Assembly: GCF_918797505.1 (NCBI RefSeq) | Contig: NC_092793.1 | Coordinates: forward strand, 7,760,366-7,824,365 | DNA length: 64,000 nucleotides | Reading direction: 5' to 3' | Source: Bemisia tabaci | Taxonomy: Eukaryota; Arthropoda; Insecta; Hemiptera; Aleyrodidae | Shown: positions 11,333-24,500 of the stretch, one piece after another | How positions within the stretch are numbered: the stretch's first letter is position 1 | Layout of the letters: each line of letters opens with the position of its first letter | Translations under genes and position numbers: made by a program | The notes under the pieces: model-generated | Databases searched by the model: none | Seen by the model: only the letters and a program-made list of their open reading frames with translations | What the model was told of the DNA's origin: nothing

Positions 11333-12190
11333 TCACGCACAACTACGAGGGTGCTTCTGCAATGGGCCTGTTGTAAGGTGCGAGGATTTGCAAATTGATA
11401 ACTTATTCCCATTGCAAATTTCACGAAAAGAACGAGAGCACGATTGAAAAATCTTAAAATTACCTCCCAAACTCAAAAAAACTGTTTTAGGAACCGACCC
11501 ATTAAAAACGGTCACTTTTACGAGGAAGCAGATCCGAGACATCTCCGTGGCGCCACAGTCGTAGTACATGAAAAACCTGCGGACCGATTATTGAAATTAA
11601 TAGACAAAGCTATAGACAAAGAAGACATAGGGGGTATAAAGCAATCCTATTGGTTGAAATGGGTGGTTCTCATAGACTAAGGGCGAAAATGGTAGACTAA
11701 CTGTCGGGTCTCTCGTGGGTTGCCATTAGTTAGTCTATTACCTACCTCCTTTATCCATTGCAACCACCCGCTTCCACCAATAGAATCCCTCCATATCCTT
11801 TTTGTCTTCTTTGTCTATTACTTTGTCTATCAATTTCAATAATCAGCCCGCTGGTCTCTTCATCAAGCAGCTTCCAATCCCTCATGGATCAATACACGTA
11901 AAGGGAAAAAAGCAGATCAAAAATGAACAGGAAATTATAAAAAGAAAAAAATCCAAGAAGATTTTTGATCAGAAAATAAGGATTAAAGAAAAAATTTTAG
12001 CATCGTAAACAACGAAGAGACCAGGTCTGTCGTGTACTGTGACGCCACAAGTGTATCGGATCCGTTCCCTCGTAAAAGTGACCGTTTTGAAAATCCGAAT
12101 TTTGGGTCGTTTTCAAGTTGAAATTGGTGGGGGGGGGGGGGGGGCATCCGGTGGTCAAAAAACTTCGGAAAAATTCCTGTGACACCTAAA
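11333..12190. repeat. foldback interrupted by a nested MITE
   Basis: ACGGTCACTTTTACGAGG at about 11511 is inverted at about 12068 (CCTCGTAAAAGTGACCG). Between them lies a second foldback, about 11585-11850, whose ends TTATTGAAATTAATAGACAA and TTTCAATAATCAG face each other. A relative of the inner element is at about 59265-59370. A poly(G) tract is at 12129-12145. Confidence 0.6.
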
Positions 12191-12362
12191 TTCTTAGTCC
12201 TTTCGATACAAGCAATTAAAAAAAAAAAAAACAAAACAAAACAAAAAAATTGTGCAACGGCCTGGCCTGTTGGGCCGATGGGCCTCATCAGGCACCGGCC
12301 ACAAGGCAAAAGTCAGGACACTTTGACGATGATCTGACAGAGGTGTAGCAACTCGGTGTCAG

Positions 12363-12423
12363 TATTTTAAGGTGCCGGAATCGGAATGACGTCAGCATTT
12401 GCTCCGCCCTCGGTCACCCTCCG
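12363..12423 (+). promoter_or_regulatory. candidate core promoter of the ZP gene
   Basis: TATTTTAA at 12363 lies about 30 bases before an initiator-like GTCAGCA at 12391-12397, which overlaps a perfect CRE/ATF site TGACGTCA (12387-12394). The ATG is at 12424, so the leader would be only about 30 nt. This is inferred from motif spacing alone. Confidence 0.3.
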
Positions 12424-12571
12424 ATGACCAGAAATAAATTAAGCACTCGGATTCCGTTGATTGTCTCGAGCATTATCATAATTGCCGTTCAATTAACGGA
12501 GACCTCCTCGCTGCGGCTCATGACCGAGAAATTGAAAGAAGATCGGGCATCATCCGGAGACCTCGTTCGCG
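12424..12571 (+). CDS. ZP gene exon 1: signal peptide
   Basis: ATG at 12424 opens 49 codons plus one base before the donor GTAATT at 12572. The translation is a textbook signal peptide followed by a charged stretch (TEKLKEDR). It ends in phase 1, and the next recognised exon starts with two bases (TT), giving Val50 and an open join. The 13.5-kb gap means another small exon of matching phase cannot be excluded, but none is needed. Assigning it to this gene is an inference from phase, strand and the missing signal peptide elsewhere. Confidence 0.62.
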
Positions 12572-15500
12572 GTAATTCGTCGCTCGGCCGCCTCTACACT
12601 TTAAGATGAGCCCGGGAGAGTATTGAGCCATACGGACGACAGGGCTCATCGCCGAGTGTATTCACGTCTTTATGTCAGGAGGACGACGTATTGGACGTAT
12701 TTCTATCAAACGGAACTAAGTGCATTTTGAAGTGAGCCTTGTTATGCGTGTATTCTTATGGGTCTCAGAGCTCATGTCCTAATGCACATAGTTCCGTTTG
12801 ATAGAAATACGTCCAATTATGCTTCCGAGCGGCTGTTGTGCTTATCGGAGAAAATGAGGAAACTCTTGAGCCTCCGGAAAAACTGATTCTTCGAAGACAC
12901 AAAGGGAGTTTGAAGTAACGGCGCGCTCTTAATACCAGCTCATTGAGCAGGTGAGCCGAATGGAGATTCTCAACGAGAGGCTGGTCATGAAATATCGTCG
13001 CTCCGCTGATGTAAGGGCGTATCTCTATTTCCCCCATGAACCCCGGAGAGCATTAAACTATGCGGAGAACAGGGTTCACGTCGAAGTTAAGGTACGCTTT
13101 TACGTCAGAGGAGCGACGATATTCAACAGCGCCGGGCAAAAATTCCTAGGAATTGGATTAGATTTTGCAATAAGGAACCGCTATCTCTGGCTCTCCCATT
13201 AAAGCACATATCTGCATAGGGAAACCAACGGCATGTTATATGTTGTTTCTAAAATGGGCTACAAATAGTGGTTCCTCATTACAAAACGTAATTCAATCGA
13301 TGGTTGTACACAACGCACCGGGGGTGTGGGGGGGGGGGGGGGGGGGCTTACCGGGAAAAAATCGGTGACTCGGAGGAAAATGCATACTTGTGCTTCAAAC
13401 TTTGTAGGTATTTTCGTTAGGATGCGGAAATGTCCACAGAGGGAAATCGGGAAATTTTGCGAGACAAAATTCTATATTTTTGATAAATTATAAGGCAGGT
13501 GCTAGACTACCTCGAGAACTCACTTGCAGTGCTCGTGGTATATTTTCTTTCGTATTTCGTACTTTTCATATCGTGGTTGATCTTCGTTAGCCTTCTCAAG
13601 GGCCTAATTCCCAAGTTATACTGCTATATTTCACTCGAGATTGGCAAAAACTTTCCGTTTTAGGCCTTGTCCACACCAGTGCGGCTCAAGAAACTTCGGG
13701 CGAACTTGTACCAGAAACTTCTTACCGATAACTTGTTTCTTGAACCCCCAGTTCGTGGAACTAATTCGTCCAAACTGCGCTCGTGTGGATACGGCCGTTT
13801 GATGATATTTTGAGGGCTTCCTTCGACCCCCTTTGATCACAGTGGATCCAGCAAATTGGCAAAATTGTCTTTCCTCCTTTTAAACCTATGAAAATGTATC
13901 GATTCTTGGAGGGGCCAGGTGCTCCGACAAGAATCGATTGTTGAGAATAGGTTTAAATGAAGCCAATCCGGTGTTGCCGAATTGCTGAATCCGCCTCTGA
14001 GTGTAAGTCAAATGAGGTCTCTTAAGCTAAGGAAAGGAACGACTGTGAATACGATCGTAAATCTGTCAAATTCAACCCCTTTTTAATGCAAATCTATACT
14101 ATAAGCTCCAAGACCTCCTAATTTTGCGAAACTGGTAACGCTTAGTTCCAGCGTTCTACCGGGCCGATTTTCATGATTTTTGCAGCTATCGACGGGCAAT
14201 TGTCTCTAAATAAGCCAACTCTTTTCAGATTTTCAAAATATGGCCCAGGTTTTTTTATATTACGTGGTAAAGTTCCGAATTCTCCCATTTAAACAATGTA
14301 AATTTACACTTTTTGTCATAGTTCGTTTGAGCGTTCTACCGGCCTGATTTCCATGATTTTTGCGTAAATCGACAGGTAATAGGCCCTAGATGAGCCCGCT
14401 GTAATCAGATTTTGGAAAAAGGACCCAGGTTTTTTTAAAATCACGTTATAAAAGTGAGTGAGTTTACAGAATGCTCCGGTACTGCTACCGCTATGCGCGG
14501 GAGGATGCGCAGTGGTCGAGGAGGTTGCGCAGTAGCTGTGTAGCCTGCGCATCAGCTCTACACTTATCTACACAAGATTCGCCCCATAGAACGCATGTCG
14601 AGCGGTGGCCGAGTCGTCTAAGACGTCGAAGGCGTCCTCTTTAAAATCGGTGTGGGTTCCGATCCCCGACTCATGATATCTTAATTATTACCTGACTATC
14701 ATTGTTCATTGTTTTACTGCAATATTTCATCAAGCAGTCATTCCAAAATGCGTCCTTTTAATTTTAAAGTAATTTTAAGTAAAGTTTAAAATTAAAGTAT
14801 ACCTCATATCGTAATTTTTTATGGGAAAAATAAAACGAACACTGATAGAAGGGTAAAAATAGGGCCGCGAAGCGGCCCATTGATGGCGCGGAGCGCCTTC
14901 GGGGGGTTGGGCCGCGTAGCGGGCAGGGGGCGTAGCCCCCTAGTATTCTAACACTCCCTGAAGCTTTGCAATAAACAGGGTTATTCAAGTCACGCACCAC
15001 TGGCCATAACTTTAGTTCTAATTAAGATATCGACTTGCGGTTTGTGACGTTTTTCCTCATACCGAGGGGAAAACTTGTTTGGGTACTTTTCAGTTTTAAA
15101 CCCCCGCAGGGGGAGGGACGGGCGGGAGGGCAACTAAAAATTTCAAATGGCCACCTCCCTCATGTCCAGTGGTGCGTGAATTTTGAATAATCCTGTATTA
15201 GAACTGTTTCAATAAGAATCTTTGGCATTTACGTGTGTCTCTTAGGAGCAATAAGACATAGAGAAATTACTTAAAGCTCTCGAGAAAAGTTCGTCGACCA
15301 CCATAAGATAAGGAAAGGAGGGGGACAGGGGGGAGGGGGCAAGATGGCAGGGGGGCAGGGGGGAGTTTGGCGTGTGACGCGCGTGCGCTTCTGTTGAGGA
15401 GGATGAATCTAAAGAAGGGATTGAGAAGGATGAGCTTTTATTAAGCTGCATCAGTCAAACTCCTCGCTGCTCCTTTGACGTGTCAGTCGTATCTTTATTT

Positions 15501-18500
15501 TCACATGAGCCATGTAAAGCATATGATTATACGGAGTGCAAGGCTCACGTGGAAATTGAGGTACGCCCCTACGTTGAGCGACGCCCTGGCAGCGGCAGTA
15601 AGATAGGAGTGACAGAACCTGGCCTAGTTCTGCTCTTTGAAGACTAGCTCCCATTTGTTTGCTTGTCTCCTCGGCCCAGTAGCATACGAACCAACGCGTA
15701 TAAACTTTAGCTAATATGGAAATGCGTGCTGGTCCGATCACTCGGGCCTCAAATCCAGTGACTCAGTTACTGGCACCACGCGGGAAGGGAGGGGGGATAT
15801 TCCGGTTAAATGAACTCAATTTCGGTGAATGCACTTTTCATGTAGTGTAACTCTAAGTCACGGAGAATTAAGAAAATGAGCGAACAGTAAATAAATAAGA
15901 ATTGAAGCGATCACCCGAGAAGGGGCAGCGTATGCAATCCGCGCAAAATCAAGAGTCGATCTTCGAAGTCTCCAATTGAGTCCTCGAAGTTCGACTCATG
16001 ATTCTCATCCCCCCCCCCCCCCCCCAACTTCAAAATCAAGATTTTACTGTTCCCATGTGCCACGTCAATTGATTAGAAAAAAAACCCATGAAATCGTATT
16101 TTATAAAGTTTCATGAAATTTTCCATCTTTCCTTGTATCTATCTCCTCTTTTATTAAGAAAAACTAAAATCTTGCACAATTCGGTTAAACGCTCTTGTCA
16201 TGACTAATCTTCTCTTTTTCTCGTCCCCTTCAAAATGCCGAAAAAACAACCCCTTTCATTTAACTATAATTTTACCATTTTGTTTATTTCAAGATTAAAG
16301 ATTGATTGATTACTGCCTTGCAGTAACCGCTTTTTTCGCCCTCCTCTTCTCTTCCTCTCTCTTCCCTCTCTTCAAACCTCTATTTCTTTGTCAACGGCGA
16401 CGAGAACATTGAGGTGAAGGAAGGTTTGCAAATGAAGAGGGCGAAATGCCATAGTTGCCAACTGTGTTAGCAATCCGAACAGTCGATTCATATGAAGCAT
16501 GAGAGGAATTTCAGAAAAAAGACTGAACGAAACAGCGATCCGCCCAGCAAAGTTTCACGACCTTACAACTACCCACCACCGAGTCGAAACAAGCAAAGAT
16601 CGCCATTGTTTCCTCCACGGTTTATGTGCACGTGGGCTGTGTCTAAGAGCTGGCTGTTTGAAATAAGAAACTTAGGAGGCTCTTGACAATCCAATTTATA
16701 ACTCGGTGCTCTCTTCGCTGAATGACGAGGTATAAAAATGATCAATCCACCTAGAGATTCCGGAATCAAAATCTATCAGAAAGGTTACTGCTGGTAACAA
16801 TACTCATACTGTAGATACATAGAAAAGTAAACATAACAAAAATTTAGTGTGTTTTCCTGACGGGCGTTAGTAAATTTAATGTTATTTAATTCAATTTCAT
16901 TTAATGCTCTAGTAAATTTGACAACGGCGTAAAGGTCAAATACATACATAAAAGCCCCTTTTAAAGCGCTTTTATGGCGCTCTGCGACACCCAGCCGCCA
17001 AAGTCTTCTGTCCTTCCTAAGACCCTTCACAGAGTTGGCTAGGGTGTTTCTCATTTTTTAAATTTCGAATTCGAAGGAGGTCCTGGTCTTAAAAGTTGAC
17101 GAGTGGATAGATTAGAAGCCTCGTGCAAGGACAAAAATTAAAAACAAAATTTTTACTCCGTGCGCAAACGACTTAAGTGACACAGGTTGAAATGTGAGGT
17201 TTTTAGATAAAATAACACTGTATGGAAAACGCCAAGTTACGGCCCTAAAGCGCTAAAAAAAATAAGAAACACCGTAGAGTTGCCACTCCCTCCATTACTC
17301 CAAAACTCCCTGTCGCACCATTTTCACTATGCGTCCCCTTCGTCTCCTCCAAGGAGGAATCCAATCAACACGGAAAAAATTAAATTGCTGATTTAACAAT
17401 TCAATTGCTAAAAAAAATTGACTGCAATGTTTCAATGTAGTTTTGTAGATTTGTAGATTGATGTAGATTTTACAACAAAAAAATGCTACTTTAACCACTG
17501 TTGTAAGCTAACTGAACCACGGGGGTGGTTAAAGTACATATATCATTTTTTTGTTGTAAAATCTACGTTGAAACGTTGCAGTCACTGTTTTTAGCAATTG
17601 AATTGTCAAATCAGAAATTTAATTTTTTCTGTGAGGCAACTTCTTCGGCTGCCTTACTTCCGTCATCCTGTTATTACCAGACGATGTTTTTTTCGACTCC
17701 TATGATCTGACGCACTCTATCATTGCGGGCCCGATCCCCGCCAGAAATTCCAGCCAACCGTCTCCAGAAATCCATCTCCGTTGCTGTTAAGGGTCAAATA
17801 CGGTTCCTATAGCTGATACAACTGTTATACTTTATTCCCTATCAGGTTGCGAGACATCTGTGCCCTCTCAACATAGAAAAACTAGTTTGATGAGGAGAGT
17901 GTCAAATTGCGCTCACTTTGCGACGCGTGGCGCCACAAAGCTGGCGGTGCTATGACCCTACTCTCCCCCCCCCCCCCCCCACCTTCTGGCTTCCATTTCT
18001 GGGTCAAAAGTGTGATTTTCTCGTTCGCTTCACAAATAGCCCAAACGCAGGTATTTAGTCTCATATAGATATACAGCTTTCCTCCTACGCCTCGCTCCAT
18101 TTCTGAGTAAGTGAGCTTCGGACTTCTGCTTAAGTCCGTCTGCACAAATGATCTTTGACTTCTCTGGAAAGAGAAACTGATAAATCCTTTTCCTTTTCAC
18201 ATTCACTCGAAATGCCTCCTTTATAGGTATCCTCGTCTCACCAGTGCGTTCCTCTGTCGTCACTTTTTTAATGAGAGGTCAACCAAAGACTCCTTTCCCA
18301 GTATGCAATGGGTCAGTAGAGAATTTGCACGCAATTTTTTTATTGATTCATCTGAAAGTGCTTAAAGAGCTGATTTCACAGTATTTTTTATACTTTTTTT
18401 CTGATATGGGAAATTGTATAAAAATATATTTAAAAGTGAAAAAATGCACCGCCTAGTGACGTCATCTGGCGGCATTCCCATTTAAACACATGTATTTTAG

Positions 18501-21500
18501 CAGATTAGATTATTTTGTCATATCTTCTCCAATGATCGTCCAATTCACGAACCAAGGGTATCCTTATGTTCAGTTCACTCAGTTCCAGTGGTTTCCACTT
18601 AAACACGAAATGCATCAAATTTTAGACACCTGCAAATTCTCTATTGCACCATGGTCACAGAATTATGTACCGATGCTTGATTCTTGTAAATCAGCTAAAA
18701 TTGATAAAATCTATCCAAACAGCAACTCTCTACGTTGAACATTTACCGAAATATCGCGCTTTGAAAGGTCGGGTTTTTGACCTCATCCACCGCGGTAGTG
18801 ACACCCTTGGTTTCTTCAACCTTGCTTTCATTCGAGCTACACGTTGAGAGACCATAGTGCAAATGTGTGTAATACTGATTGACGAACCCAAGGTGGAGGA
18901 ATATAAGAGTGTCACTACCGCGGTGGATGATGTCAAAAATCGAGTTTTTCAAAGCGCGATATCTCGGTTGATATTGAACGTAGAAAGTTGCTTTTTGGAC
19001 AGATCGTATTATTTTTAGCCAATTTACAACAATCAAGCATCAAAACACGATTTTGTGACTAGTGCAACTGACCCATTCGTCGATCGAGGCCTAAACGAAT
19101 CCAAATTGGACATATTTCTGCCAAACGGAACTATGTGCATTATGACGTTATCCGTGTTATGCATATATATTCTTATGAGCCTCAGAGCTCATGTCTCAAT
19201 GCACATGGTTCCGTTTGGCAGAAATACGTCCAATGGACCACTAGACAAGGTACGAATTTAAGCGATCTGGTATAGGTTCTTCAACCAAAATTTCTCGTAG
19301 AAAACGATTCACACAACGAAAATTACTGAAACCAATTCCTAACGAAGATATTAACGTTTTTATTTCACATTGGTTACGAGGAATTTGAACTGCCCGCTCA
19401 CAAAAAACTCAAAGCTCCACGTGAGTCAAATCGTGCACTACAACGGTTTCAGCAAGCTTCTCAATCGACCAATGTTCATTTCCCACCATGTGTTGTTCAA
19501 ACTATTAGAAATTTGCTATAACTGAGCCAAAGCGTCAAAATTGAGGTTGCCAGTTTTTTATATCGCAGAGACTGTCATGATAACGTTTAGCGTGCGATGT
19601 GAATCACGTAGAGCATTGAGTTTTCATGAGCGGGTGGTTTGAATTCATGCATCAAGAATCATTGAATATCTTCGTAAGGAGTTAATTTCGGTAATTTTCG
19701 TTGTGTGCACCGTGTTTTACGTAAAATTTTGGTTAAGAAACATGTATCAGAATGTTGAAATTCGTACCTTATTTAGTGGTCCATTGTAGCTCGACATTCC
19801 GTCTACGGACTTTACATGAACGTAACGCTGTGGACACGAGCCACATGATATGGATATCCCAGCGATGTGTCCCACTGACCAGTCAAAGAGGCTCAGCGCT
19901 GGCAACAGTCAACAGTTGGATGGTCCGAGTGTCGGAGGAAGCGGTCACTCACCTCACCCCCGCAAGCCGCAACATTGAAGAGCATGAACGCAATATAACA
20001 ATATCACACTACACCACACAACACAACGAGTTTCGGCCCGGGGCTTTCTACGCTCCGCCGCACAGTGGATCCAGTCAATGGGAGAGGTCGGAGGAAAGTC
20101 GGAAACTTTAAACGCATATAACTCCGTTTATACAAAATTTTGAGGTACTAAATGTGGTTCCATTGGTTTCCTCGTGAAATTTTCTTCTGGAATCACCCTT
20201 CAAAATTTAAAATCTGACCGAAGAAACATCGAAATTTGCAGTTTTCGTCAAAAAAGTTATGTCCGACCTCTCCAATGGGCCTGTTTCATGCAAGAGACAC
20301 AGCCGTGCGAATAGACTTTTCAGAGGTTAAATGACACGAAAATTACGATGGTCACATTAAAAAAGTCTGAAATACACTCCTTACTGCGCAATTTGCGTTG
20401 TTAGGAACGCGCTTTTTCAAATTTCCCGCGTCTGGGGGCAGTTTTCTAACGGAAACAATTAACGGCAACTCGCAGCTATTTCCGGTCAACTAAAACTGAC
20501 AACATAACCTAAAAATCGGAGCTCGTGATATTATGAAATGAAATGTAGGAAGATTGCGTTGGATATTTAAAAGTTGATCGATTTGGTTAGCGCATAAAGC
20601 GTATATGGACCACTATAAGAGATCACGTTGGGTTTGTAAACAAACTGAAGGAAAAAACAACACCGACTCGGCATCTTCCGGAAACCACCGAGCCCGCCGT
20701 TTGCTCGTTTCCGGTGATTAGAAAACTGCCCCCAGACGCGGAAAATTTGAAAAAGCGCGTTCCTAACAACGCAAATTGCGCAGTAAGGAGTGTATTTCAG
20801 ACTTGTTTAATGTGACCATCGTAATTTTCGTGTCATTTAACCTTTAAAAAGTCTATTCGCGCGGCTGTATCTCTTGCATGCAACAGGCCCATTGACTCGG
20901 TCCACTGTGCGCCGTCCGCAGCGTCGCGACGCACGTCGCGTCCCGTCCCGTCCTTCCGCTTCCAGATCGGTCTCCCGTATCGAGAGAAAACGCCGTATGA
21001 GCCTTCACACGTTGCCAAATTTCCTGCGATCAAGCACTGATTTTCCGGGACTCTTGTGAATTTTTTTCTTCCAATTTTACAGTGAATTCTATTCGAAATT
21101 TTATCTGAAGTATCTGAAAATTTTAGAGAAAAATATTCATAACTAGCGTCAAAAATACTCGTTTCGTCGGGAGAGACTCGGCAACGTTCGCATGATCATA
21201 CGGCATTTTTCCTCACCGTGGCAGTCTTGCTCTTGGCCATGATCCCCACAACCATTGGCGGATCCAGCAATTTGGCAACACCGGATTTCCTCCATTTGAA
21301 CCTATGGAAATGTATCGATTTTTGGAGGGGCCAGGTGCTCCGACAAGAATCGATAATTTAGCATAGGTTTAAATGGAGAAAATTCGTTGTTGCCAAATTG
21401 CTGGATCCGCCTCTGCCCATTACTTCATCTCCGCGCCAAGCTCCTCCCTTATTTCTTTCCGTTCTTCTCATAGGCGGATCCATGACACTTCAAATGAGGG

Positions 21501-24500
21501 GGCGTAAAGGCTCCCCCCCCTCCAGAAAATTGTCGAAATTTTTAAGCATCTGACATGCAGTTTGAGTCAATTTCGTCATGAAAATTACCAAATGCACGGG
21601 CCCTTACTTCTTCTCTCCTCCGTTCCTTCCTTTTCTCGGGCAAAAGGGGGGGGGGGGGGAATACACCCTCCAAGCCCCTTTGGATCCGCCTATGCTTCTA
21701 CTTAATCTGCGTGCAGAGCTTTTCTCAGGGAAGGTCCTTCGAGTACCGTGCGATGATTAGAAAATTCAATCAAAGACACAATGAAGAAAAATAAATCATT
21801 GGCGATTTTTCTTACGCAGCGTTTAAGTCTCCGTATATATTCCCATTGATTTGTGACCACAGAACGGTTGCCAGGTTGTGCGATAATGTGGATTATATCA
21901 TTGGTGATTTTTCTCACGCAGCGTTCAAGTCACCGTATCGATTTTATTCACAATATTTCATGCAACGACAGCAAGGTTGCCAGCTTGTGCGATGTAATGT
22001 GGATATTTCACACAGGCTCCTTACATTCCTGACTGTGGCGAGAGTCGCGGGGAAAGGGAACTCACGGAAATAAATTTTAGGAAAGGAAATCTCATCATAT
22101 TGGGTCAGAGAAAATCAGAGTCCGGATATTTCAACATGAAATGGACCACTAGACAAGGTACGAATTTAAGCAATCTGATACATGTTTCTTAACCAAAATT
22201 TCACATAAAACACGGCTCATACAACGAAAATTACTAAATCCAACTCTTAACAAAGATATTAACGTTTTTACTACACATTGGTCACGAGGAATTTGAACTG
22301 CCCGCTCACAAGAAACTCAAAGCTCTACGTAAGTCAAATCGCGCACGACAACGGTTTCAGCGAGCTTCTCAATCGAGCAATGTTCATTTCCTACCATGTG
22401 TTGTTCAAACTATAAGCAATTTGCTATAACTGAGCCAAAACGTCAAGATCGAGGTTGCCGGATTTGTATATATCGCAGAGACTGTCATGATAACGTTTAG
22501 CGCGCGATGTGAAGCACGTGGAGCATTGAGTTTTCGTGAGCGGATGGTTTGAATTCACGCACTAAGAATCATTAAATATCTTCATAAGGTATGGATTTCG
22601 GTAATTTTCATTGTGCGCATCGTGTATTACGTACAATTTTGGTTAAGAATCATGAATCAGAATGCTGAAATTCGTACTTTGTCTAGTGGTCAATTGTATG
22701 GTATATCAAGGAATGAATCGAAAGCAGCCTAATTCATTGCCGTGCCAACAGAGGGCGTAAAGTTGCATTTGAATTCTATAATGCTGAGCTGCAAGCATGT
22801 CAAATAAAAAATTTAAATAGTTTCATCTCATACGCTGGCTCAGATCAATACTTCTGTACGTTTTTTCATGCCCAAATGTTTGTAAAGTATCTTCCCTAGC
22901 AATGACATCTAGGAATATTCCAAGTTTGAGTTCTTTGGCGCTGGACCCCTTTTTACAGATACTCATGAAATTATTAGTAAATTGAATTTTGCATAAAATT
23001 TTGCCGCAAGTAAGGTCTCGCCGCGTAGATTCAAGAGATGCATGTGATTATAATTAAAATTACAATTTCTGTGGCGTTCTCTTGCGACGGAGGCTTTGAT
23101 GTAGAGGGTGGGATCGCGGTTCATTCGTTCAAAATTGGGGGAGGAAATTGACCTTGTAAAATTGACCTTGTAAAATAAACTTTTGCTTTTTGTTGACGAC
23201 TTGACGTTATACCGATTTAAAAAGTGTATTTTCAGAAGAAAATACGCTGGAAATGTAAACTTGCATTTTTGCCGAAAATCATGACAAGCAATCTAGTCAA
23301 GATTAGCTGTAGTCAAGTATAGCTTTCTTTCATCCTTGACTTTTAGGAACTGCACTTTTGTCAATTTTAAAATAATAATCAAGTATACTGGCCTATATGA
23401 TAGCGCACCGCTGCTGAAACTCTGGAAAGCCTTGGAAGCTTTTACAAAATCAACTATTGTAAGCGCGTACCATTCTGCCGTGCTAAGGAAGAACGCCGTA
23501 TGAAAATTCGAGAGTTGCCAAATTTCCCCGAATAAAATCTTTATTTTTTATCGAAGTTGGACTTCTTTTTCCTTTAAACGTTCAGATATTTTACATTAAA
23601 TTGCGCACAAAATTGTGTGAAAATTTTCGAAACAACTAATCCCGACTTTCTAAGTAAATTCGGTTTACACTGGAAATTTGGCAACGTCTGACGGCTCATA
23701 CGGCGTTTGATGCAGCATTGATGTTGATTAAACAGAAGACAATCATAACCCTCACCAACTTTGATTTGAGTGCTAATGCTCGATAATTCAACTCTTAATA
23801 GATGCACGCACCAAAGCAGATGTTTCCAAACTAAATAATGGATGCAAGGCTCACATAACGAGGCCGCCTAGGCGCCTGCTCAGCGTCCGAAAGGTCTACT
23901 TCTCATCGGATAATACTCAACATCGACTGATACAGTGAACGGCGATTATACATCACCAGTTAAAGCGATGCATATCTCTCGGTGGATGTAAAAACAAAGG
24001 AACGAGGGCTTCAAAGCGTGGCGCGGGCGAAAACGCAAGGCAACGCAAGCGCATGGGCATCGTAAACTAACGTAGCGAAACGGTTAACGTCCGCCGGACG
24101 TCCTGCCAAGCGTTAACGAACTTCTTGCTCCCGCACCGGACATCTCCCAGCGATGACCGTGGCTCGTGGCCACCGGACCGTTTTCCCTCGAAACCCGGAA
24201 TATGCCAAGATGATGGACTCGAAAAAATTCCAACTCCAAGATCCTCTTGAATATTTTACCACAATACTGCCGAGCTAAGGAAGAACGCCGTATGAATCTT
24301 CAGGCTTTGCCTGATTTCCTCTGATAAAACTCAAATTTCCTGGTCATATTTATTTCACATAATTTTGATATTACATATCAATAATAATTTATAATAAGCA
24401 AGAATGCTTATTATCCGCTAGAATTACTTTTAAAACTCATTTATATTTAATAACAAGTCAATAGATACTAAGAATCATAGTAGAAGTAGTGACATATTTG

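Noticed and set aside
14598..14674. Functional tRNA gene
   Set aside because: The A box is good but the acceptor stem and B box are damaged; kept only as a tRNA-like pseudogene.
19752..20111. 119-codon open frame
   Set aside because: It spans the ends of family K and family M with unique sequence between, so it is a chance frame.
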